64,000 nucleotides of DNA from an uncultured Bradyrhizobium sp. (GTDB lineage: Bacteria > Pseudomonadota > Alphaproteobacteria > Rhizobiales > Xanthobacteraceae): NCBI RefSeq assembly GCF_947648125.1, contig NZ_CANSMR010000031.1, forward strand, positions 20,390 to 84,389, read 5' to 3'. The notes under the pieces were generated by a model. The model was not told where the DNA came from and did no database searches. It saw only the letters and a program-made list of their open reading frames with translations. Made by a program: the position numbers and the translations under genes. Of the stretch, positions 45,684-54,970 are shown piece by piece. The stretch's first letter is position 1; every line of letters begins with the position of its first letter.

Positions 45684-46067
45684 ATGCCTGTCGTCACCTG
45701 GGACCACGTTCATCTGCGCAGTCCCGACCCCGAGGCCACCGCGACCTGGCTGCGCGACATTCTCGGCGGCGAGATCATCCGCGGCCCCGGCCGCATCGAC
45801 GTCCAGCTCGGCGGCGCCAAGGTGTTCATCGCGGAAGTGACGCAAGGCGACGGCGTCAACGCCCCGCCGGTGACGCCGTATCAGGGGCTCGATCATTTCG
45901 GGCTGACCGTGAAGGACATCGACGCGGTCGCGGCCGAGATCAAGGCCAAGGGCGTCGAGTTCACCAAGGAGCCGACCACGATCCGCCCCGGCGTACGGAT
46001 CTGTTTCATCCGCGGCCCGCAAGGCATCTCGATCGAACTGCTCGAGCGCGACCAGAAATACGCGTGA
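45684..46067 (+). CDS. VOC/glyoxalase-fold protein
   Basis: A 127-residue VOC-superfamily protein, ATG after AAGGAGATCGCA. The two modules are VVTWDHVHLRSPDPEATATW and YQGLDHFGLTVKDIDAVAAE. Potential metal ligands: His8 (DHVH), His in LDHFGL, Glu in GISIELLE, and Glu in FIAEV. Could be a lactoylglutathione lyase-like or dioxygenase enzyme; not assignable further. Confidence 0.78.
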   Translation: MPVVTWDHVHLRSPDPEATATWLRDILGGEIIRGPGRIDVQLGGAKVFIAEVTQGDGVNAPPVTPYQGLDHFGLTVKDIDAVAAEIKAKGVEFTKEPTTIRPGVRICFIRGPQGISIELLERDQKYA

Positions 46068-46082
46068 GCGAAGACCGGTCCG

Positions 46083-46514
46083 CTACGTCATGCTGCCGGG
46101 CATGAAGCAGCGGATCGTCACGCCCATATAGCTCTTGATCGGCCAGACCATGGCGCGCCCGACCCGGTTGGGCTCGGTAACCACAGCCTCGTCGGGGACG
46201 TCGACCCATGCTCCGTCGAGACGCACGCGGTAGTGCCCGTCCTTCGATTCCCAATCGACGTCGCTGACTGCGCTGCCGTCGGCATCCGAGCAGCATGGCC
46301 CCTTGCCGCTGCGCAGACCGTCAAACCATTCCTTGAGCGGCGAATTGGCGTAGCGGCCATCGGGATCGCGCGCCCGCGCGATTTGCATGGCCGCGGCCAG
46401 CACCAGCATCGTCAGCCCGAGAGACACCATCACACGGCCCGCGCTACGGGCCCAAGTTCCATTGGCAATGCGAGGGCGCGCCAAACGGCCGCCCGATTCA
46501 ATCCAGTCTGACAT
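46083..46514 (-). CDS. Exported hypothetical protein with Cys pair
   Basis: 143 residues. N-terminal hydrophobic signal/anchor (RVMVSLGLTMLVLAAAMQIA), then a short mature domain (DPDGRYANSPLKEWFDGLRS, GPCCSDADGSAVSDVDWESK, IRCFMPGSMT). Three Cys. The pattern recurs in rhizobial secreted proteins of unknown role. ATG 46514 chosen; upstream extension overlaps a tandem repeat. Confidence 0.62.
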   Translation of the reverse strand: MSDWIESGGRLARPRIANGTWARSAGRVMVSLGLTMLVLAAAMQIARARDPDGRYANSPLKEWFDGLRSGKGPCCSDADGSAVSDVDWESKDGHYRVRLDGAWVDVPDEAVVTEPNRVGRAMVWPIKSYMGVTIRCFMPGSMT

Positions 46515-46572
46515 GTGTTCGCTCCAGCACTCACCGGCCAGTGCGACCAGAGCTATGCATTTCGCGGGCCAG

Positions 46573-46608
46573 TTCGATTCGCGCGCACGGTTCGATTCGC
46601 GCGCACGG
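46573..46608. repeat. 18-bp tandem duplication
   Basis: TTCGATTCGCGCGCACGG occurs twice in direct succession. It lies in the 257-base gap between the two neighbouring genes and upstream of GrlR-like gene. Confidence 0.85.
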
Positions 46609-46771
46609 TCCGCTGTCATCGCGCCGTCACACCGCCTGGCAGGAACCGAGGGTTCACGGCCACTCCGGACCACCCCCGGAATCAACCTGCCGCATTGCAC
46701 GAGGTTGCTCGCTTTGGCATAAAAAACCAATCCGGATTGCTGCGGGTGCGGCAGCCGGCAAATGGGACGTT

Positions 46772-47122
46772 ATGAAGAACGGGCTGTACTCAATCCACGT
46801 CACCCTGCTGGACGGACGCGTCGGCAAGGGCAGCGGAGTGATTCTTTTCCGCGACGGGCAAATTCTCGGCGGCGATGCCTATCTCTATTACACCGGCAGC
46901 TACACGGTGAAGGGTGACGCGTTCAAGGGCGAGGTCCTCGTGCAACGCCACACCACGCCGCGCGAGACCGACAACCCGCTGTTCGGCGGGCCCGCGCCGG
47001 TCGGCATCGGCGTCTCCGGCACCTTCACCGACACCCGCGGCACCATGAGTGGAACCGCGCTGGTCGGCAAAGCGAGCCTGATCTTCGGCGCCACGCTGCA
47101 CAAGCTCGCGGATATCAATTAG
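46772..47122 (+). CDS. GrlR-family regulator-like protein
   Basis: 116 residues of the GrlR beta-barrel fold (MKNGLYSIHVTLLDGRVGKG, ILGGDAYLYYTGSYTV, VSGTFTDTRGTMSG, and end LIFGATLHKLADI). GrlR in enteropathogens is a negative regulator that binds GrlA; the fold occurs widely in rhizobia without a known partner. No GrlA-like gene is nearby. Confidence 0.7.
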   Translation: MKNGLYSIHVTLLDGRVGKGSGVILFRDGQILGGDAYLYYTGSYTVKGDAFKGEVLVQRHTTPRETDNPLFGGPAPVGIGVSGTFTDTRGTMSGTALVGKASLIFGATLHKLADIN

Positions 47123-47142
47123 GCCCTCATAGTATTTTGACC

Positions 47143-47280
47143 CGTCACCCTGAGGAGCGCGCTCTTGCGCGCGTCTCGAAGGGCGCGCGGCCCGGTTGGT
47201 GGCCGTCGATCCTTCGAGACGCGCCTCGCGCTCCTCCAGCGACAAAGGCGAAGCCTTTGCGCGGCGATGACGGGGTCAGA
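47143..47280. repeat. Long imperfect palindromic repeat
   Basis: Left arm from CCCTGAGGAGCGCGCTCTTG (47148 on) including GCGTCTCGAAGG; right arm CCTTCGAGACGCGCCTCGCG, ending near 47237. A second small hairpin AAAGGCGAAGCCTTT follows. This TCCTTCGAGACGC palindrome is familiar from many rhizobial genomes; one copy here. Confidence 0.65.
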
Positions 47281-47298
47281 GCGAACTCGCGGCGCACC

Positions 47299-49980
47299 CT
47301 ACTCCGCGGCCTGCTCCAGCGGCGCGACGCGCGGCAGGATCATCTGGATGCGGGTGCCGTTGCCCGGCGCGGAATCGAGCGAGAGCCGGCCGCCGAGGCG
47401 GTTGGTGACGATGCTATAGACGATGTGCAGCCCGAGGCCGGTGCCGCCCTGGTCGCGCCGCGTCGTGAAGAACGGATCGAAGGCACGGCGGCGCACGTCG
47501 AGGCTCATGCCGCAGCCATTGTCGGCGAAGATCACCTCGACGTAGTCGTTGCCCGAGGCGTGCACCTGGATCTCGACCTCGCCGGCCTTGCCGTCCGGGA
47601 ACGCATGCGCGACCGCGTTGAGGAACAGATTGGTCAGCACCTGGCCATACGGTCCGGGATAGGAATTCATGATCAGGTTCGGCTCGCAATCGACATTGAG
47701 CGTCAGATTGTGCTTGCGCAGGCCGGGCCGCAGACTCATCACCACCTGCTCGGTGAGATCGCCGAGATCAAAGCTGCGCTGGTCCGAATAGTTGCGGTCG
47801 GCGGCGACCTGCTTGAACGACTGGATCAGCTCGGCGGCGCGGTTCAGATTGGCGACGAGCTGCGAGGAGGCATCCCGCGCCGTGTTCAGGAAGTCATTGA
47901 GGCTCGAGCGGCGCAGGTCGCCGCGCTCGACCTGGGTCGCGAAGTTGGCGGTCTTGCGCTCCAGCGCGGAGGCCACCGTGAGGCTGATGCCGACGGGATT
48001 GTTGACCTCATGGGCGACGCCGGCCACCAGGCGGCCGAGCGCCGCGAGCTTCTCGGCCTCGATCAGCGAATTCTGGGTTTCCCGCAGATTGCGCAGCGCA
48101 GCCTCCGCGGAATCCCTCGCCTTGCGCATCTCCTGTTCGGACCGCTTGCGCTCGCCGATGTCGAGCGCGACCGTGACGATGTTCTCGATGTCGCCCTGGG
48201 CATCGAGGATCGGCAGCTTGTTGACCAGCCATTGCCGCATGTTGCCGGCTACGTCCCTGTACTCCTCTTCGTAGAAACCAAGCTCGCGGCGCGCCGAGAG
48301 GACACGCTTGTCGTTCTCATCGGTCTTGGCTGCGCCATAGCGCGCCATCAGCTCGGCGGTGGTCTGGCCGATCGCGTCCTGCGGCTCGATGCCGAAGATG
48401 CCCGCCATGTAGCGGTTCATCAGCACGTAGCGCAAATTGCGCTCCTTGACGTTGATGACGGCCGGCACCGTGTCGATCACCATCTGCAACAGCCGGCGGC
48501 CTTCGGCGATGGCATCTTCGGCGCGCTTCTGGTCGGTGATGTCGCGCACCGTGCCCTCGTAGCGGATCACCTCGCCCTCGTCGTTGCGTACGACGGTCGC
48601 GGAATCGGACAGCCACAGCACGGTACCGTCGCGCGAGCGCACCTGATACTCGTAGTCGCGCACCGTGCCGTCGCGCTGCATCAGTTGCTGGTACTGCTGG
48701 CGCGCCGCCGGATCGACATAGACGGTGGAGGCGATGTCGCCGATGCCGTTGATCAGGTCCTGCGGCGCAGCATAGCCCATCATCCGCGCCAGCGCCGGAT
48801 TGGCGTTGAGCAGCGCGCCGCCCGGCGTCGTGACGTAGATGCCGTCGACCGATGCCTCGAACAGCTTGTGGTAGCTCTCCTCGGCGAGCCGCTGCTCGGC
48901 AAGCGCGCGCAGTGCGGCCTCGCGCGCGCTGTCGGCGTCGACCAGGGTCTGGCGGAACACTTCGGCGGCGCGCGCGATGTCGCCGATCTCGTTGTCGAGG
49001 TCGGCGCCCGGAATGAATGCGCTCTTCTCGCCGCCCGCGACCTTGCGGATCGATCCGGCGATCCTGGCGAGCGGGCGAACGGTGCGGCGAACCACCAGCA
49101 CCGAGGCGAACAGGCCGATCAGCACCCCCGCCGTGCCGAGCACGATGCTCTGCCATTTTGCCTCAGCCAGCGTGCGCGCGAAATCGCGCGACAGCACGTG
49201 GCCGCGGCGCGAGCTGAGCTCGCGCAACAGCTCGGTGACCTTCTGGATGAGGCGGCCTTCGGCGCCGAGCACCTCGCGGTCGATGTCGGCGATCTGGCCC
49301 TCGCGCACCGAAATCGCGCTCATCGCCTCGGCATAATTGTCGACCGCGCCGCGCAGGGCGGGATCGGCGATGGTCATCGCCCGCATGCTTTGCGCGGCCT
49401 GCTCGGCGGCCGATGTGTTGTGCGCCAGCAGCGCGGTGGCAATGCGGCTCTGCACCTGCGACAGCGTGCTGGCGAGCGCCGCATCATTGCTCGCGGCGAG
49501 CGCCTTGTCGAACGCGTCGCGCAGCGGCGGCAGCCCGGCGACGATCTCGGCACGGCGGCTGAGCAGCGCCGAGATGCGCTCGATCCCGCTGCGATAGGTC
49601 GCCAGCCGCTGGGTGACGCCGTCGATCATGTCCTGCTGCTCGGGCGCCAGCTCGATCCGGGTCTTCTTCAGGATCTCGCTCAGCGACTGGGCTGCCTCGG
49701 CGACCTGGGCCGACTGGTTTCCGGGCTCGGTGACGAAGTCCCGCGCCGCCAGCCGCAGCTCGTTGGTGCGACGGTCGATGTCCTCGGCAATGTCGCCGAC
49801 GCTTTGCAGCCGCTGCAGCTCGGCGAAGGTCGTGTCGATGTGCCGGATCGCGATCACGCTGGCCGTGGACGTGATGATGATCACAGCCAGCACCAGCAGG
49901 AAGCTGCCGAACGTGAGCTGGCCAATGGAAAGGGAGAACGCACGCGGCGCTTGCGAATTCGGCGGCAATTCAGCGGTCAT
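47299..49980 (-). CDS. PAS sensor histidine kinase with periplasmic/HAMP region
   Basis: About 893-residue inner-membrane kinase. First helix about 20-45 (FGSFLLVLAVIIITSTASVI), helical periplasmic sensor (about 50-285), second helix (VLIGLFASVLVV), HAMP (RRTVRPLARIAGSIRKVAGG), two PAS folds (about 365-490, 500-630), then phosphoacceptor region LAALGRLVAGVAHEVNNPVG with His at AHEVNN. HATPase: LNAVAHAFPDG, DNGCGM, GTGLGLHIVYSIVT. No receiver domain. The partner regulator is not adjacent. ATG 49980 chosen over the upstream one. Confidence 0.88.
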   Translation of the reverse strand: MTAELPPNSQAPRAFSLSIGQLTFGSFLLVLAVIIITSTASVIAIRHIDTTFAELQRLQSVGDIAEDIDRRTNELRLAARDFVTEPGNQSAQVAEAAQSLSEILKKTRIELAPEQQDMIDGVTQRLATYRSGIERISALLSRRAEIVAGLPPLRDAFDKALAASNDAALASTLSQVQSRIATALLAHNTSAAEQAAQSMRAMTIADPALRGAVDNYAEAMSAISVREGQIADIDREVLGAEGRLIQKVTELLRELSSRRGHVLSRDFARTLAEAKWQSIVLGTAGVLIGLFASVLVVRRTVRPLARIAGSIRKVAGGEKSAFIPGADLDNEIGDIARAAEVFRQTLVDADSAREAALRALAEQRLAEESYHKLFEASVDGIYVTTPGGALLNANPALARMMGYAAPQDLINGIGDIASTVYVDPAARQQYQQLMQRDGTVRDYEYQVRSRDGTVLWLSDSATVVRNDEGEVIRYEGTVRDITDQKRAEDAIAEGRRLLQMVIDTVPAVINVKERNLRYVLMNRYMAGIFGIEPQDAIGQTTAELMARYGAAKTDENDKRVLSARRELGFYEEEYRDVAGNMRQWLVNKLPILDAQGDIENIVTVALDIGERKRSEQEMRKARDSAEAALRNLRETQNSLIEAEKLAALGRLVAGVAHEVNNPVGISLTVASALERKTANFATQVERGDLRRSSLNDFLNTARDASSQLVANLNRAAELIQSFKQVAADRNYSDQRSFDLGDLTEQVVMSLRPGLRKHNLTLNVDCEPNLIMNSYPGPYGQVLTNLFLNAVAHAFPDGKAGEVEIQVHASGNDYVEVIFADNGCGMSLDVRRRAFDPFFTTRRDQGGTGLGLHIVYSIVTNRLGGRLSLDSAPGNGTRIQMILPRVAPLEQAAE

Positions 49981-50205
49981 GTCATCAAGGCCGGGGTCCA
50001 ATGCGGCCCAATATACGGGAAATTACGGGCTTTGGGGAAACATGCTGAAAGGCCGGGCCGGCCGGCGGTGTGACCTCTGTCACCCGCGCGCCGCCGGTGG
50101 CCGATTCCGGCACAGGGTGGCGTCAGGCCTAGTCCGGCGGGATGCCGGCCTCCTTGATACATCCGGCGACATCCAGGCGGCAGCCGGTTTCGGGAGACAG
50201 CGCAT

Positions 50206-50253
50206 CAGGCGCCGGCGGTCATCCGCGCCGGGATCGTCATCGCGGCGATGACC
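50206..50253 (-). pseudogene. Relic copy of an EamA C-terminal end
   Basis: Just after the EamA stop codon, the minus strand again reads VIAAMTIPARMTAGA and a stop, closely resembling the authentic C-terminus VAAMTIPARRITTA. It looks like a duplication or replacement of the 3' end, possibly by recombination with a paralogue. Confidence 0.6.
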
Positions 50254-51135
50254 TCAGGCCGTGGTGATTCTGCGCGCAGGAATCGTCATCGCGGCGACGC
50301 CGATCACGACGCAGGCGAGCCCGATCCACGCCGTCGGGCTCAGCCGTTCGCCCAGAAAAACGACGCTGAGCGCCACCCCGATCGGCACCCGCAGATAGGC
50401 CTGCGCGGTGGTGCCGACCGAACCCAAAGTCTGGATCAGGCGGAAGTAGATCACGAAGGCGATCGCGGTCGAGAACACCGCAAGCGCCAGCAAGGCGAGC
50501 AGCGAGCTGGTTGACGGCGTCAGCGTCCAGGGCCGTTCGACGGCGAAGCTGAGCGGGATCAGCACCGCCGCGCCCGCGATCAGCGAGCCGGCGGCCGGCG
50601 CCATCGGATCGAGCCCCTTGAAGCCGCGGCTGAAGATCGCGGCGCAGGCGTAGCAGATGGTGGCGGCGACGATCGCGACCTCGGCCACGATGCCCTCCCC
50701 GAGATCGCGGAATGCGTCGACGCCGACGATCAGACAGATGCCGGCCATACCTGACATCACTCCGAACAGCTTGCGCGGGCTCGCGGCCTCGTGGCGGGTG
50801 ATCGCGGCCGTGAACAGGAAGGTGAAGATCGGCGAGGCCGAATTGAGGATGGTGGCGAGGCCGGCATCGACGAAGCGTTCGCCCCAGGCGATCAGCGTCC
50901 ACGGGATCACGCTGTTGAGGCAGGCCTGGAAGATGAAGCGGCGCCAGGTCGCGCCATCCGTCGGCATCGTCACGCCGCGCATCCGCATGATGACGAGCAG
51001 CAACAGCCCCGCGATGGCGGTGCGCGCCGCGATCAGCGTGATCGGCGGGATGGTCGCGACGCCGAGCTTGATGAAGGTGTAGGAGCCGCCCCAGAGGGTG
51101 GCGAGCGCGAGCAGCAGCGCCAGCTCGAAGCCCAT
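50254..51135 (-). CDS. EamA/DMT-family transporter
   Basis: 293 residues, about ten helices in two EamA repeats. The start MGFELALLLALATLWGGSYT and WGGSYTFIKLGV motif are typical of the family. It is 35 bases downstream of an alpha/beta hydrolase gene on the same strand, probably cotranscribed. Its 3' end has a duplicated relic just beyond the stop (50206-50253). Confidence 0.85.
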   Translation of the reverse strand: MGFELALLLALATLWGGSYTFIKLGVATIPPITLIAARTAIAGLLLLVIMRMRGVTMPTDGATWRRFIFQACLNSVIPWTLIAWGERFVDAGLATILNSASPIFTFLFTAAITRHEAASPRKLFGVMSGMAGICLIVGVDAFRDLGEGIVAEVAIVAATICYACAAIFSRGFKGLDPMAPAAGSLIAGAAVLIPLSFAVERPWTLTPSTSSLLALLALAVFSTAIAFVIYFRLIQTLGSVGTTAQAYLRVPIGVALSVVFLGERLSPTAWIGLACVVIGVAAMTIPARRITTA

Positions 51136-51170
51136 GTTCGGCTGGCGCGCATCGCCGGTCGCGGGGCCGC

Positions 51171-52115
51171 TCACGACGCGCTCCCTGCAAGCCAGCCAGC
51201 GGTCGCCGCAAACAAGCCTTCGCGCCCGTGTTCGAGATGCATCAAATGCGTTGCCCTCGGCACGACGACATCGGCCGTCTCCGATGCGCCCAGCGCATGT
51301 GTCAGCCAGGCGGCGTCGGCATCCTGGCAAAGGTTGTCCCATTCACCACGGACGATCAGCGTCGGAGCCTGGACGCGGCGCGGGTCATAGGCGAGTTGCC
51401 CCGACATCGCGGCGATGATGTCGGCCTGCGGCCCGTTTGGAATCCGGACCGCCGGCGGGTTGCGTCCGGCCGCGCCGGCATCGCTTGCCAGATAGGCCGG
51501 CCCCCACTCAGCGAGGTCAGGTTCGATCAGCACCGGAGGATGCGACGGTGGGACGTCCTCGACAAATCGCTTCAGTTGATCCGCGATGGTGACCTCGCGC
51601 CATGCGCCGATGCTCTCGGGGAGCGGCAACCCGCCCAACTCCCGCCGGACGATCGGCCCGAACAGCACGAGGCGGCCGACGGCATCAGGGCGATCGGCTG
51701 CAAAGCGGCCGGCCGCCATCGTGCCCCACGAATGCGCGACGATATGAACCGGCGTACCGGCGCGCGTCCTGCGGATGTGATCGACCACCGCACCGACCTG
51801 AATGGCGGCATCCGGCGCGCGGCCAAGCGGCGCGATCCCGCTCGCGGGCACCGACATCTGCCGCGGCCGGCTCGAGCCGCCGAACCCAATGAAATCGAAA
51901 CCCCAGACGTCGAAACCACAGGCATTGAGATCGTCCGCCCAGGATCGCCCGCCAAAGCGATAGCCGACCGACAGCGCCGACGGGAACGTCGCGCCGTGAA
52001 CGTACAACACGGGATCGCCGGCGCCCGGCCAGTGCCGCAGCAACAGCGTGTCGTCGCTGCCCGGCAATGTCAGATGGACTTCGTCGGATATTGGCGTTTC
52101 GAAAGATGCTCGCAC
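51171..52115 (-). CDS. Alpha/beta hydrolase
   Basis: About 314 residues from GTG 52115, chosen because AAAGGAGCCGAC precedes it. Oxyanion-hole segment LYVHGATFPS, nucleophile elbow VAHSWGTMA (Ser), acid ATLIVRGEWDNL (Asp probable), and His in VPRATHLMHLEHG. A serine hydrolase of esterase, lipase or epoxide-hydrolase kind; substrate unknown. It precedes the EamA gene in a likely two-gene operon. Confidence 0.82.
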   Translation of the reverse strand: MRASFETPISDEVHLTLPGSDDTLLLRHWPGAGDPVLYVHGATFPSALSVGYRFGGRSWADDLNACGFDVWGFDFIGFGGSSRPRQMSVPASGIAPLGRAPDAAIQVGAVVDHIRRTRAGTPVHIVAHSWGTMAAGRFAADRPDAVGRLVLFGPIVRRELGGLPLPESIGAWREVTIADQLKRFVEDVPPSHPPVLIEPDLAEWGPAYLASDAGAAGRNPPAVRIPNGPQADIIAAMSGQLAYDPRRVQAPTLIVRGEWDNLCQDADAAWLTHALGASETADVVVPRATHLMHLEHGREGLFAATAGWLAGSAS

Positions 52116-52233
52116 GTCGGCTCCTTTTGCGCCGGGCAATTGGCCCAGCGCGGTGACCGACGTGGTTATAGCGAGCTTCCGGTGGCGATACTTCGATACT
52201 CGCCGAAGTTTTGCAGCGCCGGCGCGGGCGACC

Positions 52234-53031
52234 TCAGCCCATCGCGCCGACGTCGAACACCTCGCCGTCGTAGCCGGCTTCCTTGGGGATGCGGAGCTGG
52301 CGGCCGGTGGCGGTCTTGGTCATCACGGGCATCACGGCGACGATCGACTTGCCCTTGCTGTCGGCGAGCGCAGCACCGACGTTCGGCTGCTTGCCGAGCC
52401 TGATCAAATTGCGCGTGGTCGGGAACGGCAGCTTGAAGCGGCCGGTCTCGCCGCCTTCCAGCGCTTCCCGCGTCGACACCCAGATCGAGTCGGTCGATTC
52501 CTTGCCGTCATGGGCGCCGAGCTGCTCGGGCGGCGCTGCGGCGAGGAAGAACCAGGTGTCGAAGCGCTTCGGCATGCCCTCCGGCGTGATCCAGTGCGCA
52601 TACGGCACGAGCTCGTCGAGCGCGAGCACCATGCCGTTGTCCGACAGCACCTTGAGGAAGGTGATCTTGCCTTCGTTCAACGCCGCACGATGCGCGGTCG
52701 CGATGTCGTTCGCACGCTTCGCGTCGACCAGATCCTTCGACCCTTGCGGCCGCGCCAGCAGGATGCCGCTCTCCTCGAAAGTTTCGCGGATCGCCGCGAT
52801 GCGGAAGCCGAGCGCGTCGCCGTCGAGGCCTTCCCCGCCCGAATAGAGCGCGGGATTGGCGGCGATCTCCTTGTCGTTCTTGTCGACGCTGCCGCCCGGA
52901 AACACCAGCGCACCCGAATTGAACTCGATCTGGTGATGGCGGACCATCATGAAGACTTCGATTTCGGACGACGTTCCGTCACGCAGCAGCAGCACGGTCG
53001 ACGCAAGGCGCGGGGCAACGATCTCTGTCAT
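52234..53031 (-). CDS. Nudix hydrolase (long form)
   Basis: 265 residues. The Nudix box is spread: FPGGSVDKND, then RIAAIRETFEESGILL with the Mg-binding EExG. The size and the long insert between the two parts recall the NUDT19/RP2p group, which hydrolyses CoA derivatives. It is 2 bases from the DapA-like gene, same strand, so translationally linked. This fits a CoA-recycling role in the same lipid/CoA gene block. Confidence 0.78.
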   Translation of the reverse strand: MTEIVAPRLASTVLLLRDGTSSEIEVFMMVRHHQIEFNSGALVFPGGSVDKNDKEIAANPALYSGGEGLDGDALGFRIAAIRETFEESGILLARPQGSKDLVDAKRANDIATAHRAALNEGKITFLKVLSDNGMVLALDELVPYAHWITPEGMPKRFDTWFFLAAAPPEQLGAHDGKESTDSIWVSTREALEGGETGRFKLPFPTTRNLIRLGKQPNVGAALADSKGKSIVAVMPVMTKTATGRQLRIPKEAGYDGEVFDVGAMG

Positions 53032-53033
53032 AA

Positions 53034-53990
53034 TTATCCTGCTGCACTGGATTGCGGTTGTAGATTGGCGCGGCGATCGACGCGCGCCACGCGGGAGAGC
53101 AGATAGTCGACCTCCGCCCTCGCCTGCGGCGTGATGACAGCACCGGGCTTACGCTGGGCGCTGGAGGAGATGATGCCGCGCTTCTGCAGCACGTATTTGC
53201 GCACGGTGAGGCCGACGCCCGGCTGCTGCTCGTAGCGGATCAGCGGCAGATGCGCGTCGAACAGATCATGCGCGGCGTCGCGTTTTCCGGCCTTCGACAG
53301 ATTGACGACGTCGATCAGGAGTTCAGGGAAGGCATAACCGGTCATCGCGCCGTCGGCGCCGCGCTCCATCTCGAAATCGAGGAACAGGCCGCCATTGCCG
53401 ACCAGGATCGACAGCGGCCGCAGCGAGCCGTCCTTCTGGAAGTTGCGCAAGGTCGAGATCTTCTCGAGGCCCGGCCAGTCTTCGTGCTTGAGCATCACGC
53501 AGGACGGCGAATCCATCACGATCTTGCGGATCACCGCGGGCGTGAACACGACGGTGAGCGTCAGCGGATAGTCCTGCAGCACCCAGGGAATATCATCGCC
53601 GATCGCTTCCTGCGCCTGCTTGAAATAGCCTGCGATCTGGTCGTCGGTGCGCAGATGCGGCGGCGGCGCGATCATCACGCCGGCGGCGCCCGCATCCATC
53701 GACTTCCTCGCCAGCGAACGCATCGTGGCGAAGCCCGGCGCCGAGACGCCGACGATCACCTGCAGCTTCTTGGCGCGCTTGACGAAGCGCAGCGCGACCT
53801 GCTCGGCTTCGGCGGCGTCGAGCTTCGGCGCCTCGCCCAGAATGCCCAGCACCGTGACGCCGTCGCAGCCGACCTCGGTGTAGAAATCGGTCAGCCGGTC
53901 GATCGATGCCTCGTCGATACGGCCGTCGTCGTGGAACGGGGTCGGCGCGATCGCGAAGGTTCCGGCGGCCTGGGCGGTGAGTTTTGTCAT
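53034..53990 (-). CDS. DapA/NAL-family class I aldolase-like protein
   Basis: 318 residues, TIM-barrel. Catalytic Tyr141 in WVLQDYPLT and Schiff-base Lys168 in VMLKHED. The GTTGE substrate motif appears as GILGEAPKL (about 49-57). This set is not strict dihydrodipicolinate synthase; other aldolase/lyase reactions on 2-keto acids are more likely. It sits between a Nudix gene and an SDR in a leftward operon. Confidence 0.8.
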   Translation of the reverse strand: MTKLTAQAAGTFAIAPTPFHDDGRIDEASIDRLTDFYTEVGCDGVTVLGILGEAPKLDAAEAEQVALRFVKRAKKLQVIVGVSAPGFATMRSLARKSMDAGAAGVMIAPPPHLRTDDQIAGYFKQAQEAIGDDIPWVLQDYPLTLTVVFTPAVIRKIVMDSPSCVMLKHEDWPGLEKISTLRNFQKDGSLRPLSILVGNGGLFLDFEMERGADGAMTGYAFPELLIDVVNLSKAGKRDAAHDLFDAHLPLIRYEQQPGVGLTVRKYVLQKRGIISSSAQRKPGAVITPQARAEVDYLLSRVARVDRRANLQPQSSAAG

Positions 53991-54021
53991 GGGTGCCTCA
54001 TCTGTTTCCGCCTCTATACAG

Positions 54022-54064
54022 CGTCATTCCGGGATACGCCACTTGGCGCAGGCCCGGAATGACG
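54022..54064. repeat. Short palindromic repeat in operon gap
   Basis: CGTCATTCCGGG, 19-base loop, CCCGGAATGACG. It lies 32 bases beyond the SDR... DapA-like gap (between genes ending 54070 and starting 53990). Twelve-base perfect arms. Confidence 0.75.
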
Positions 54065-54069
54065 TAAGG

Positions 54070-54948
54070 TCAGAACCGCCGCGCGCCCATCTTGATCTGC
54101 TCCTCGGAGAAGAAGATCTCCTTGGCGTGGGTGGCGATGTCCTCCGCCTTCCAGCCGGTAAAGGGCGGCTTCCAGCCCTCCATCTCCATCATCCGCATCT
54201 CGCGGACGCCGCGCGGGCCCGAGACGCCGAGGACCTTGCCGGTTTGGTCGCCCGACAGGTCGCTGACCATGTAGAGCACGGCCGGCGCAATGCCGTCCGG
54301 GCCGAGCGCCGCACCCGGGTTCTCCTTGTAGCGCGGCAGGTCTGCGGTCATGCGGGTCAGCGCGCCCGGCGCCAGCGTCCAGATCCGGATGTTGTACTTG
54401 CGGCCCTCGATCGCCAGCACGTTGGAGAGGCCCCAGATGCCGCCCTTGGCCGCGCCGTAATTGGTCTGGCCGAAATTGCCGATCAGGCCCGAGGTCGAGG
54501 AGGTGTTGACAATGACGCCGCCGCCATTGTCGCGCATCCATTTGAACACCGGCTGGGTGCAGCAGAAGGTGCCTTTCAGATGCACCTTCATCACCCTGTC
54601 CCAGTTCGCTTCCTTGGCCTTGTGGAAGGTCTCGTCGAGCAGGATGCCGGCATTGTTGACCAGGATGTCGGCGCGGCCGAAATGCTTGATCGCGTCGTCG
54701 AACACCGATTGGCCGCCGGCCAAGGTCGAGATGTCGGCGCCGTTGGCGACCGCGCGGCAGCCCTCTGCCTTGATCGCGTCGACCACCTTGTCGGCCATCG
54801 ACTTGTCGGAGCCCGAGCCGTCGCGCGGACCGCCGAGATCGTTGACGACCACCGCCGCGCCCTCGCGCGCAAACAGCTTCGCGTAGGCTTCACCAAGTCC
54901 GCCGCCGGCGCCCGTGATCAGCGCCACCTTGCCGTCGAGTAATCCCAT
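54070..54948 (-). CDS. Short-chain dehydrogenase (3-hydroxyacyl-CoA dehydrogenase-like)
   Basis: 292 residues. Rossmann motif ALITGAGGGLGEAYAKLFAR, NAG motif ILVNNAGIL, catalytic Ser in VNTSSTSGL, and Tyr/Lys in NYGAAKGGIWG. The start LLDGKVALITGA with long DFDD-like insert (VNDLGGPRDGSGSDKSMAD) is typical of the 17-beta-HSD4/MFE-2-like bacterial enzymes that oxidise 3-hydroxyacyl-CoA or steroid-type substrates. ATG 54948 chosen. It lies in the CoA-thioester block. Confidence 0.85.
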   Translation of the reverse strand: MGLLDGKVALITGAGGGLGEAYAKLFAREGAAVVVNDLGGPRDGSGSDKSMADKVVDAIKAEGCRAVANGADISTLAGGQSVFDDAIKHFGRADILVNNAGILLDETFHKAKEANWDRVMKVHLKGTFCCTQPVFKWMRDNGGGVIVNTSSTSGLIGNFGQTNYGAAKGGIWGLSNVLAIEGRKYNIRIWTLAPGALTRMTADLPRYKENPGAALGPDGIAPAVLYMVSDLSGDQTGKVLGVSGPRGVREMRMMEMEGWKPPFTGWKAEDIATHAKEIFFSEEQIKMGARRF

Positions 54949-54970
54949 GGTCGTTTCTCCGTTGTTATTG

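Noticed and set aside
46541-46771. N-terminal extension of the GrlR-like gene
   Set aside because: The extension crosses an 18-bp tandem duplication and has no protein-like composition; the family begins at the ATG at 46772.
47137-50073. A 978-residue open frame on the plus strand
   Set aside because: Antisense to an intact sensor kinase; the translation is a low-complexity, Arg/Ala/Gly/His/Asp-rich mirror as expected from GC3 bias, and no domain is seen.
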